From IMG/VR virus record IMGVR_UViG_3300042988_000801, positions 1-38,854 of that record: a stretch of 38,854 bases of DNA. One strand, given 5' to 3'. Below, one piece after another: positions 6,479-12,797 of the stretch. The notes under the pieces were generated by a model that was given only the letters and a program-made list of their open reading frames with translations, was not told the DNA's origin and did not search any database. Position numbers and translations under genes: made by a program. Each line of letters opens with the position of its first letter. The first letter of the stretch is position 1. Source of the DNA: a virus.

Positions 6479-6703
6479 GTGGATAAATCAAATTTAGTTG
6501 TTGAAAAGCCTGTGGGTTCTTCTCGCGCTGAAATCATGCTCATTGAAGAAAACAAAAGATTAGAAAAAGCTCTTCAGGAAATAACAAACGACCGCGATAG
6601 GTTCGCTCGCAAGTATCACGATGCGAAGGTCGATATTGAATATTTGCGACAGCGAATCGAGGAAATGCAGCGGTGTTCATTTCCACGAGGGAAAGTGAGT
6701 TGA
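6479..6703 (+). CDS. Small coiled-coil protein
   Basis: The 74-aa product from GTG 6479 has a long charged heptad-like helix (about 18-66: LIEENKRLEKALQEITND onward). No family is recognised. It starts four bases after the previous stop and its own stop is overlapped by the next small frame, so it belongs to the same transcript. Confidence 0.55.
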   Translation: MDKSNLVVEKPVGSSRAEIMLIEENKRLEKALQEITNDRDRFARKYHDAKVDIEYLRQRIEEMQRCSFPRGKVS

Positions 6704-6843
6704 AGAAAGACGACTTCACGTCACGGCACATTTGCGACCGCGATTTCGACGGCATCGTCCGAAGCGACAAGTCTTTGCTTCGGGCGAAGCTCGACGAATT
6801 GCTGATGGACTACTTGAACCATGGCGGGAAGATCACGCGATAG
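6700..6843 (+). CDS. Possible 47-aa protein
   Basis: A TTG start overlaps the previous stop (TTGA) with GAGG about nine bases upstream. The peptide (KKDDFTSRHICDRDFDGIV near its start) is acidic and soluble-looking. A second open frame (6732-6920) overlaps it in the -1 frame, and only one need be real; a sequencing or natural frameshift joining them is possible. Low certainty. Confidence 0.4.
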   Translation: MKKDDFTSRHICDRDFDGIVRSDKSLLRAKLDELLMDYLNHGGKITR

Positions 6844-6920
6844 AAACGGCCGGCATTCGATGCTGTGACGATCAGCCGAAAGAATACTTGGGGCACGGGC
6901 CCGAAGAAACCGCCGACTAA
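6732..6920 (+). CDS. Possible 62-aa protein or frameshifted continuation
   Basis: This frame opens with TTG 6732 and overlaps 6700-6843. Its first part is Arg-rich and looks like an out-of-frame shadow. Its last part (REDHAIETAGIRCCDDQPKE near the end) looks protein-like and fills what would otherwise be an unusual gap in a tightly packed operon. It may be the 3' half of a gene whose 5' half is in the neighbouring frame. Confidence 0.3.
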   Translation: MRPRFRRHRPKRQVFASGEARRIADGLLEPWREDHAIETAGIRCCDDQPKEYLGHGPEETAD

Positions 6921-6932
6921 GCCGAGGGTGAA

Positions 6933-7166
6933 ATGATCGATAGAGAATTATTGAGGGCGTCCCCGCTTGAACATCGTTTCGGAATTAATGTGAGGCGATT
7001 GAGAAAGGATCGGAAGCTCCTGCAGAGAGAACTAGCAGCAATGATTGGCATGGAAAGATCAATAATTTGTTCGATTGAAACCGGGCGCTACCGAACAAGT
7101 TTAGAAGTCGCATTACGAATCGCATGTGTGCTAGGTCCGAAGGTGTTCGCTGGAGTCGTGAAGTGA
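6933..7166 (+). CDS. XRE-family HTH protein
   Basis: The 77-aa product has a single Cro/C1-type HTH: 'FGINVRRLRKDRKLLQRELAAMIGMERSIICSIETGRY' is a textbook match, followed by 'TSLEVALRIACVLG'. It has no effector domain. A GAGGG site precedes ATG 6933. It lies inside the middle operon, not at a divergent junction, so it may tune middle-gene expression or counter host regulators. The stop overlaps the next start (GTGA). Confidence 0.8.
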   Translation: MIDRELLRASPLEHRFGINVRRLRKDRKLLQRELAAMIGMERSIICSIETGRYRTSLEVALRIACVLGPKVFAGVVK

Positions 7167-7657
7167 ATTTGATGAAAATTGATCCGAAAGTTTCGAGCAT
7201 CGATGCTGCGTTCTTTATCAACGAACAGATGGACAAAGACGAGCTGATTCGCGATTTGAAAGATGAGAACGAGATTCTGCGCAATTGCATTTTCTCTCTT
7301 CATGACGATCGCCTTGAGCAAGGAAGCGTCCGCCTGAAACAAGCTAAACTCTTGGCGTTGAGGCATTTCCCAACTCTTACTGTATACACAGTCAAAGTTC
7401 CGAAGGACTTGTGGTTTTACAAAGTGTTAGTTGATTGCGGCGGAGTTGGTTTGAGAATTGATAATGGACATCTAGAGACTTTGCCTAGAGGCGGGATTCA
7501 TCACTATGTGAAGACGCGCGGTCTAACGAGAATGAAAGGGCAGCAGGCCTTAAACAACTGGTCTAAAAACATTGAGAAGGTCCATCACTTTCAGATGCTA
7601 TTGCTCGCTCTGCATGGTGCTGAAGAATCACATGACGATTGGCGGGAGTTGCCGTGA
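7163..7657 (+). CDS. Middle-region protein, unknown
   Basis: The 164-aa product from GTG 7163 is coupled to the HTH gene. The N-terminal third is a charged helix or coiled coil (KDELIRDLKDENEILRNC). The remainder is a mixed alpha/beta segment with aromatic-rich 'VPKDLWFYKVLVDCGGVGL'. No family is recognised. An upstream in-frame start at 7124 would lie wholly inside the HTH gene and is not favoured. Confidence 0.6.
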   Translation: MNLMKIDPKVSSIDAAFFINEQMDKDELIRDLKDENEILRNCIFSLHDDRLEQGSVRLKQAKLLALRHFPTLTVYTVKVPKDLWFYKVLVDCGGVGLRIDNGHLETLPRGGIHHYVKTRGLTRMKGQQALNNWSKNIEKVHHFQMLLLALHGAEESHDDWRELP

Positions 7658-8049
7658 AACTTTTTAGCGCTTGGATACCAGGGCGATGTATCATCAAAAA
7701 AAATACTCAGAGAGTTGTGGGCCAAGGCCATTCAAAGCACGTCATTTACTCAGCTCGCTTCGTGCAATGGGAGCAGATAGCACTTCGAGCGCTGGCAAAT
7801 TCAGCAATGATGCCGAAAGCGCCGCTCAAAGGGCACTTAGCCGTGCAGTTCAACTTTTTTTTTCAGAACCACATGGCAGAGGCAGACGTTTCGAATCTCA
7901 TCGAAGGCCCAGCTGATGCGCTGAAGAAAGCGCGCGTGATTCACGACGACAAGCAATTCATGCGTGTGAAGGCCGAGAAGTTCTTCAATGAGAGATGCGA
8001 ACCAGGCGTCGAAATCATTATTTGTGAGTATGTGGAAGGTGTTGCGTGA
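7654..8049 (+). CDS. RusA-like Holliday junction resolvase
   Basis: The 131-aa product has the RusA fold signature: an N-terminal strand 'KLFSAWIPGRC', a central beta-hairpin (HLAVQFNFFFQ), then the acidic DxxN plus helix block 'EADVSNLIEGPADALKKARVIHDDKQF'. Candidate metal ligands are D78, D88 and D98/D99. RusA dimers cut four-way junctions at the recombination/replication stage and clear branched DNA before packaging, which complements Erf. GTG 7654 overlaps the preceding stop. Length (about 120-130 aa) fits the family. Confidence 0.8.
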   Translation: MKLFSAWIPGRCIIKKNTQRVVGQGHSKHVIYSARFVQWEQIALRALANSAMMPKAPLKGHLAVQFNFFFQNHMAEADVSNLIEGPADALKKARVIHDDKQFMRVKAEKFFNERCEPGVEIIICEYVEGVA

Positions 8050-8429
8050 ATTTTGAAAAGGCAGAAAAATACAGAAAGCCTCATCCGAGGGGTTTCCCTC
8101 ATAAAGCTGGCGACAAATATGGTTGGTTTGAAATTCCGACTTCGGCGACAGGTCCGAAACTATCGGTAATGGTCGCTTCTGAAAATGAAGATTGGCAGCA
8201 TATTTCAGTTTCCCTGTCGTTCCGATGCCCAACCTGGGATGAGATGTGCAAAGTGAAAGACCTCTTTTTTGATGACGAAGATATCGTCGTTCAATTTCAT
8301 CCAAAGAAATCTCAATACATCAATCTCGCCAAGCACTGTCTGCACTTATGGCGGTTAAATGACGGAAGGATCTTCCCGACACCGCCAAGCATTTTGGTCG
8401 GCCCAAATATTGAGGACTTTTTGAAGTGA
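8046..8429 (+). CDS. Conserved phage protein, DUF7694-like
   Basis: The 127-aa product carries the pattern 'W.HISVSLSFRCPTWDEMCKVKDLFFDDED..VQFHP' and 'LHLWR....FPTPPSILVG', which I recognise from a widespread small phage family near replication and resolvase genes (DUF7694 as I recall it). Function unknown. It starts by GTGA overlap with the resolvase gene and its stop overlaps the next start. Confidence 0.65.
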   Translation: MNFEKAEKYRKPHPRGFPHKAGDKYGWFEIPTSATGPKLSVMVASENEDWQHISVSLSFRCPTWDEMCKVKDLFFDDEDIVVQFHPKKSQYINLAKHCLHLWRLNDGRIFPTPPSILVGPNIEDFLK

Positions 8430-8602
8430 AGCCAGGCGATAAAGTCTTGTTCTACCATTTCTCAGGCGGCGTGAGTACGCACAAGATCAAAGCGAAAATC
8501 CCTGCGACAGTCGTGAAGGTGGGTTCGCTTCGCGTGACGATTGAACTCGAAGATGGCAGGAAGAAAAACGTGCTGAGTGAAAATCTCCAGGTGATCAAGT
8601 GA
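8426..8602 (+). CDS. 58-aa small beta-barrel-like protein
   Basis: GTG 8426 overlaps the previous stop (GTGA) and the TGA at 8600-8602 overlaps the next GTG. The peptide begins MKPGDKVLFYHFSGG and continues with alternating hydrophobic strands ('PATVVKVGSLRVTIEL'), like a small SH3/Tudor-type barrel. No family is assigned. Confidence 0.6.
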   Translation: MKPGDKVLFYHFSGGVSTHKIKAKIPATVVKVGSLRVTIELEDGRKKNVLSENLQVIK

Positions 8603-8793
8603 TTCACGCCCCAGGCGAGAAACTAATCTGGCGTAGACAAAAGTATCAAAGCACGGCGAGACCTAGAGAGCGAGTGCCCGTCACGTTCGTTCAGCACATG
8701 GCGAAGTATGACAAAGTGATGATCGACGAGACGGGCCGACTTGTATGCGTTGATCCCGATAACTTGAGAAAGATAAAACATGAATTGGCCTGA
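8599..8793 (+). CDS. 64-aa basic protein, unknown
   Basis: It starts at GTG 8599, coupled to the previous gene. It is Arg/Lys-rich at the N-terminus (GEKLIWRRQKYQSTARPRER), then 'VTFVQHMAKYDKVMIDETGR', a strand-turn-strand pattern. No family is recognised; nucleic-acid contact is possible from charge. Confidence 0.55.
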   Translation: MIHAPGEKLIWRRQKYQSTARPRERVPVTFVQHMAKYDKVMIDETGRLVCVDPDNLRKIKHELA

Positions 8794-8857
8794 AGCTTTT
8801 GTAATCGCGACGATGTTTGCATGTGTAGGATTCATAACCTGGGTGAGCTTGAAATGA
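8780..8857 (+). CDS. 25-aa single-pass membrane microprotein
   Basis: ATG 8780 sits inside the end of the previous gene, and its TGA is overlapped by the next ATG (ATGA at 8854). The peptide MNWPEAFVIATMFACVGFIT and five further residues is essentially one transmembrane helix with a Lys at the C-terminus. Its position in a string of coupled genes, plus clean overlaps on both sides, supports translation. It could act on the host envelope, for example as a superinfection or toxin-like peptide, but this is speculation. Confidence 0.5.
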   Translation: MNWPEAFVIATMFACVGFITWVSLK

Positions 8858-9102
8858 AGCTTAAAAACTTCGTAAGAAAACGCCGCAAGGAACTGGGCCT
8901 ATTGATGAAGGAAATTTCATATCCGTTGGGCTATAGTAGCAATCAATCGGTATGGAATTGGGAACATGGACGCGCTCCAATTCCATATTATATGTTTAGG
9001 CAATTAGCTAAATTGTTAGATGTGAGACTCGAAACTCTCATCGATTTAGCCGTGGAAGATTATCGCGACGAATTTACGGCAAACGTGCGGGGTGCAAGAT
9101 GA
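8854..9102 (+). CDS. XRE-type HTH protein
   Basis: The 82-aa product, ATG 8854 coupled by ATGA, contains a HTH: 'VRKRRKELGLLMKEISYPLGYSSNQSVWNWEHGRAPIP' then 'FRQLAKLLDVRLETLIDLAVEDY'. The helix-3 region 'NQSVWNWEHG' is the usual XRE recognition pattern. It is the second HTH protein of the middle operon. The upstream in-frame start at 8821 lies inside the microprotein gene and is not favoured. Confidence 0.75.
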   Translation: MKLKNFVRKRRKELGLLMKEISYPLGYSSNQSVWNWEHGRAPIPYYMFRQLAKLLDVRLETLIDLAVEDYRDEFTANVRGAR

Positions 9103-10019
9103 GTGAGCCGTCTCAAACCCTCCCCGAAGTGCCTCCGAGAGAGTTGGTGGAAAAATACCGCCAAACCTGCCTCGATTATTTCCGACTAGGTATCCCAATT
9201 GGATTCGACGATCACTGGCTAGCATCGGTCGAGGTGCGAGGTTTTGAGCGTGGGTATCTTTCTGCAAAAAATGAGGAGAAATTTGCAGCAAAAGAAGAAA
9301 CCATCTCTGAAGTGCTTTCGAACGAAGATGAGTTTAAGGAAAACGCCAAAGATATTGCCATCGGTCACATTTGCGCGAACTGCGATGAGGCGTTTCATGT
9401 GCAGTGGAGAAACCTAGCAATTCAGTTTGATAACGGATGGGACGCACACAAAGAGTTTACTACTATGAATACCCTCTCCACAAACCCCGTCGCATCCGTG
9501 GCGGTGAGTGAGATATGGAAACATCTCGACCTAGCCGACGACCTTATTGGTGACGCGCTCGATAGCGCGATGAATGGCTTCGCTGCAATTGAATGGCGTG
9601 AGAAGTACGTCAAGATGTTCCAGGACTGGACCGAAGCACAGAAGCGTCACTTAGCACTCAACAATACGGCTGAAAGCGTGACTACTATCAGCGTAAAACG
9701 ACTAGATGAACTCGAAAGGGCCGAAGCGCGAGCTATGGAACTTGAGGCTGATAATGAAGCGCTAAAAACAATAAACAAAGAATATTTCGGAACTATCGGT
9801 GAAGAGGCGGACCTCAAAAAGCTGGTCTGGGAACTCACGTTTGATCCGGATGCTCCATATATTTCAGGCACAAAATTAGAGTCAGATTGCGGAACGCCAG
9901 TAAAAATCAACGTTGTCGCGAAAGTGTTGGCTGATCATTATCGGAAGGCACTTGAGAAGATCTGCGTTTGGACCAATGAGCCTGAAGTCGATGAAATCGC
10001 ACAAGAGGCGCTGAAGTAA
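9099..10019 (+). CDS. Large middle-region protein, unknown
   Basis: The 306-aa product from ATG 9099 (ATGA overlap) is acidic. It has a CxxC plus His motif ('ICANCDEAFH', about residue 91-100) that could bind a metal, a central helical region, and a coiled coil about 200-225 ('VKRLDELERAEARAMELEAD'). The C-terminal part ends 'KICVWTNEPEVDEIAQEALK'. I recognise no family. It ends the middle operon, followed by a promoter for a new unit. Confidence 0.6.
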   Translation: MSEPSQTLPEVPPRELVEKYRQTCLDYFRLGIPIGFDDHWLASVEVRGFERGYLSAKNEEKFAAKEETISEVLSNEDEFKENAKDIAIGHICANCDEAFHVQWRNLAIQFDNGWDAHKEFTTMNTLSTNPVASVAVSEIWKHLDLADDLIGDALDSAMNGFAAIEWREKYVKMFQDWTEAQKRHLALNNTAESVTTISVKRLDELERAEARAMELEADNEALKTINKEYFGTIGEEADLKKLVWELTFDPDAPYISGTKLESDCGTPVKINVVAKVLADHYRKALEKICVWTNEPEVDEIAQEALK

Positions 10020-10072
10020 ATCCCACGGCTAACCTGTTGATTCTAATAGCTTATAAATTAAGCAGAAATGCC

Positions 10073-10101
10073 TTGCTATTGGTATATACCGCGCATATAC
10101 T
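10073..10101 (+). promoter_or_regulatory. Sigma70-type promoter with internal palindrome
   Basis: TTGCTA (10073-10078), a 17-base spacer, then TATACT (10096-10101) is the clearest sigma70-like promoter I found. A perfect palindrome GGTATATACC (10081-10090) lies in the spacer and would be an ideal operator. It would drive the unit starting at 10146, which ends with a ribbon-helix-helix protein that could be its repressor. Confidence 0.7.
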
Positions 10102-10145
10102 GAATGAGTAGTCGCAATTGAGCGAACTAGGAGAGTGATAATTTT

Positions 10146-10370
10146 ATGAAAATGAATAAAATCAATATGGACATTTTGTGCGAAATGATGGGCGACACTT
10201 ACTCTTTAAATGAAGCGGGAGTGATGTTGAGTTTACTGAGCCGAGACTGTGTTTCTGACACAGACGAGGTTAGCGAAGCGCAATGGAGCAAATATCTAGT
10301 TGAAGTAGCAAATATAATTAAAAACGAAGCCGAATATATTCCGATCGAAGATGAGGAGAACGAACAATGA
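10146..10370 (+). CDS. 74-aa acidic protein, unknown
   Basis: The product is Met-rich at its start (MKMNKINMDILCEMMGDTYS) and strongly acidic at the end. It is the first gene after the 10073 promoter, with AGGAG about 12 bases before ATG. Its stop overlaps the next gene (ATGA). No family is recognised; small acidic phage proteins sometimes mimic DNA or inhibit host factors, but nothing specific shows this. Confidence 0.6.
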   Translation: MKMNKINMDILCEMMGDTYSLNEAGVMLSLLSRDCVSDTDEVSEAQWSKYLVEVANIIKNEAEYIPIEDEENEQ

Positions 10371-10675
10371 GAATAGCACTATTACATCAAAGCTTCGATC
10401 CGCAGCACGTGGAAAATGTGAAAGCTGAAATGCGAAAGCTTGGCGCGCCTGAAGTTAAGGCTGTGTATATGCCGTGTTATGACATGTATGTCGCGCTCGA
10501 AGGATGCCATCGCATTCGAGCTGCAAAAGAGCTTGGCCTCACGCCGATAATCTCAAGTGTCGAGTACAGTGACACGGTAACAACGAGCGATCTTGGTCTT
10601 GAGTTTGGCGGCGACAGCTGGACAATCGCAGAGATTGCACATAGCGCGGCAAACGCCGAAATTATCGAGTTTTGA
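10367..10675 (+). CDS. Small ParB/sulfiredoxin-fold protein
   Basis: The 102-aa product has a ParB-N-type box 'ALEGCHRIRAAKELGLTP' (about residues 43-60), matching the GxHRxxAAxxLG nucleotide/phosphate-binding motif. It lacks a HTH or dimerisation domain, so it is not a complete partition ParB. Stand-alone ParB-like domains in phages may act as nucleases, CTP-binding switches or modifiers. The coupled neighbours are a small acidic protein and a ribbon-helix-helix protein. Function is unproven. Confidence 0.7.
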   Translation: MRIALLHQSFDPQHVENVKAEMRKLGAPEVKAVYMPCYDMYVALEGCHRIRAAKELGLTPIISSVEYSDTVTTSDLGLEFGGDSWTIAEIAHSAANAEIIEF

Positions 10676-10676
10676 T

Positions 10677-10835
10677 ATGGCAACAAAAGCAATATCAATC
10701 AAAATTGACGAGGATCTGCTCGCTGCTATCAAAGAGGCAGCGGCCGTAGATAACCTGCCTTATCAAACATGGATTAAATTCGTGATCGGAAAAGAGCTAA
10801 AGAAACTGGCTCTTAGAGAGAAGCGGCAGAAGTAA
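10677..10835 (+). CDS. Ribbon-helix-helix protein, antitoxin-like
   Basis: ATG 10677 gives a 52-aa protein: strand 'KAISIKIDEDLL', helix 'LAAIKEAAAVDN', turn 'LPYQT', second helix 'WIKFVIGKELKKLAL'. This is the CopG/BrnA-type ribbon-helix-helix. I prefer this start because an upstream in-frame GTG/ATG would overlap the ParB-like gene by more than 80 bases. It may autoregulate the 10073 promoter through GGTATATACC. No toxin partner such as BrnT or RelE is visible beside it. Confidence 0.7.
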   Translation: MATKAISIKIDEDLLAAIKEAAAVDNLPYQTWIKFVIGKELKKLALREKRQK

Positions 10836-10903
10836 CTTGCATAATATGCGCATAAAGTTCGGCAATCATAGACTATCCGTCTACCGTTTGTCTCAACGAA
10901 AAA

Positions 10904-10926
10904 ACGCCGACAAAGAGCTGTCGCGT
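10904..10926 (-). terminator. Terminator for the leftward regulator gene
   Basis: On the minus strand ACGCGACA pairs with TGTCGGCGT (one bulged G) around a six-base loop, followed by a run of six T. The stem touches the stop codon of the leftward gene at 10926. On the plus strand no T-run follows the stem, so it works mainly leftward. Confidence 0.6.
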
Positions 10927-11168
10927 TAGCTAGATTGATTCGTCTCAGCTTGGCGAATCGCTTCGCGAACCACGCTTTGGACAAGCTTTGAAAAGCGTCG
11001 GCAACTCTTCGCCTGAAGAATGTCGTATTTCAGGCGCTCTTCTGGACGAACCCAAATCGTGAGCGGCGAACGATCTTGCCTTGAGACTTGTTTCTCAAAA
11101 TCAAAATCAGAAATCATCTCGTGAACTTTGTCTTTCAGTTCCATGCTTTGACCATAAGTTCGCAGCAT
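10926..11168 (-). CDS. Leftward ribbon-helix-helix regulator
   Basis: The 80-aa product has an N-terminal extension and a C-terminal ribbon-helix-helix: strand 'PLTIWVRP' (about 35-42), helix A 'EERLKYDILQAKS' and helix B 'RFSKLVQSVVREAIRQAE'. It is the only leftward gene besides the immunity repressor and is divergent from the late genes. The palindrome at 11200-11219 lies in the divergent intergenic region, and the same palindrome recurs before the portal and tail-fibre genes. I infer that it is the DNA-binding protein for these sites, regulating itself and late transcription. Confidence 0.75.
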   Translation of the reverse strand: MLRTYGQSMELKDKVHEMISDFDFEKQVSRQDRSPLTIWVRPEERLKYDILQAKSCRRFSKLVQSVVREAIRQAETNQSS

Positions 11169-11199
11169 AGAAAATCAATCATAAAGTAAACCGCGCGTG

Positions 11200-11219
11200 T
11201 GTTTACATTGATGTAAACC
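11200..11219. promoter_or_regulatory. Late-region palindrome, copy 1
   Basis: TGTTTACATTGATGTAAACC contains a perfect 8-bp inverted repeat (GTTTACAT-TG-ATGTAAAC). It sits between the leftward regulator and the methyltransferase gene. A further half-site AAAGTAAACC lies at 11183-11192. TTGATG within the site is followed, after 17 bases, by AAAAAT (11231-11236), which could serve as -35/-10. Confidence 0.7.
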
Positions 11220-11242
11220 AGGAGCCAGAGAAAAATCATGGC

Positions 11243-12430
11243 ATGGCGAAATCAGAAATGAAAGTCCAGTGCGCGCACAGTGAACTTGTGGACATTGACC
11301 TGCTAGTCCCAAACCCGAAGAATGCGAACAAGCATCCGAAAGATCAGATCAAGCTTCTCGCTAAGATCATGGCGCATCAAGGGTGGCGTTCGCCGATTGT
11401 CGTGTCGAACCGCTCAGGCTTCATCACGAAGGGCCATGGGCGATTGCAGGCCGCAAAGCTTAACGGCTGGGATAAAGCACCTGTAGATCGACAAGACTAT
11501 GCGAACGAGGCCGACGAATACGCTGACATGGTAGCGGACAATAAAATCGCTGAGCTATCGGACACTGATTTGTCGATGGTTCTAAAGGACGTTCTCGATC
11601 TTGGGCCGGACTTTGATTTTGACCTGCTTGGCATTCCTGATTTCAAACTGCCGGAAGAGTTCGAACCTCAAGCTGACGAAGACGAGGTGCCTGCTGCGCC
11701 AGTTGAGCCAAAAACTAAGCGCGGAGATATCTATCGGCTTGGACGGCATCGGTTGATGTGCGGTGATTCGACGAGCATTGATGACGTTGAGAGGCTGATG
11801 GCTGGCGAGAAGGCGGACATGGTTTATACAGATCCGCCATATGGGATGAACGTCGTGCAGCCTCATGGGAAGCTCATCAATGAAGGTTCGGTCGGAATCG
11901 CTGGAGCAGCGAAGCGCGGAACCTATGCGCCTATCATTGGCGACGATTCAATTGATACGGCGGTCGATGCGTTCAATCTCTGTCAGGCGTTGGAGATCCC
12001 TGTGCAGGTATTTTGGGGTGCGAACTTCTATGCCTCAAAGCTGTCAGACTCTTCTGGCTGGATATGCTGGGACAAAGAGAATGGCGAAGGCTTCTTTGCG
12101 GATGGAGAGCTTGCTTGGACGAACTCAGATAAGCAGCTTCGAATCTGTCGGCATCAATGGAAGGGCATGATTAAGGCGAGTGAGCGCGGCGAGAAAAGGG
12201 TTCACCCGACACAGAAGCCGGTCGCGCTGGCGGAGTGGGTATTTGAGAACTATGGCGGTAGCTGCAAATCTGTGTTGGATCTCTTTGGCGGGTCAGGCTC
12301 AACGCTCCTTGCGTGCGAGAAAACAAGCCGCCGAAACTTCAGCATGGAACTCGACCCACTTTACTGCGATGTCATCGTTGCCCGCTGGGAGAAGTACACC
12401 GGCAAGAAAGCGGAGCTTTTGAATGGCTAA
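11243..12430 (+). CDS. ParB-domain DNA methyltransferase fusion
   Basis: The 395-aa product joins an N-terminal ParB/sulfiredoxin domain (about 14-110; box GHGRLQAA at 64-71) to an N6-adenine/N4-cytosine methyltransferase (about 160-390). Catalytic motif IV is DPPY at 197-200, and the AdoMet motif FGGSGST is at 348-354 preceded by HPTQKP. Motif IV before motif I is the beta-class order. Such fusions are common next to phage terminase genes, where they may protect phage DNA from restriction. ATG 11243 is chosen; ATG 11238 is out of frame. The C-terminus overlaps the small terminase gene. Confidence 0.9.
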   Translation: MAKSEMKVQCAHSELVDIDLLVPNPKNANKHPKDQIKLLAKIMAHQGWRSPIVVSNRSGFITKGHGRLQAAKLNGWDKAPVDRQDYANEADEYADMVADNKIAELSDTDLSMVLKDVLDLGPDFDFDLLGIPDFKLPEEFEPQADEDEVPAAPVEPKTKRGDIYRLGRHRLMCGDSTSIDDVERLMAGEKADMVYTDPPYGMNVVQPHGKLINEGSVGIAGAAKRGTYAPIIGDDSIDTAVDAFNLCQALEIPVQVFWGANFYASKLSDSSGWICWDKENGEGFFADGELAWTNSDKQLRICRHQWKGMIKASERGEKRVHPTQKPVALAEWVFENYGGSCKSVLDLFGGSGSTLLACEKTSRRNFSMELDPLYCDVIVARWEKYTGKKAELLNG

Positions 12431-12797
12431 GACAGGACCAAAAGGGCCAACGACTCAAATCGACAAAGAGAAGTTCGAGAAGCTTTGCGGCCTATTCTGC
12501 ACATGCGAAGACATTGCGGAATTCTTCGATTGCTCGGTTGATACGATTGACCGATTTTGCAAGCGCGAATACGGCGCCAATTTTGCGGAGGTATATAAAA
12601 AGAAATCCGGTCAAGGTCGCCTGTCGCTTCGGCGCAAGCAATACGAAATGGCAATGACCGGCAATATCACGATGCTTATTTGGCTTGGGAAGCAGCACTT
12701 AGGCCAGCGCGACAAGCAAGATATTGAGCACTCTGGGAATGTGGAACTTGCAGCAAAGATTGCAGAGGCAAGAAAGCGAATAGCTGACGGTGAGTAA
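12423..12797 (+). CDS. Terminase small subunit
   Basis: The 124-aa product has an N-terminal HTH ('LCGLFCTCEDIAEFFDCSVDTIDRFCKREYG'), a central 'GQGRLSLRRKQYEMAMTGNITMLIWLGKQHLGQRD' segment and a helical C-terminal tail. That middle segment is characteristic of small terminases that recognise pac DNA and load the large subunit. It overlaps both the methyltransferase gene and the large terminase gene by eight bases each. Confidence 0.88.
   Translation: MAKTGPKGPTTQIDKEKFEKLCGLFCTCEDIAEFFDCSVDTIDRFCKREYGANFAEVYKKKSGQGRLSLRRKQYEMAMTGNITMLIWLGKQHLGQRDKQDIEHSGNVELAAKIAEARKRIADGE

Noticed and set aside
10677-10835. Complete toxin-antitoxin pair
   Set aside because: The ribbon-helix-helix protein resembles antitoxins, but no adjacent gene matches a known toxin family.
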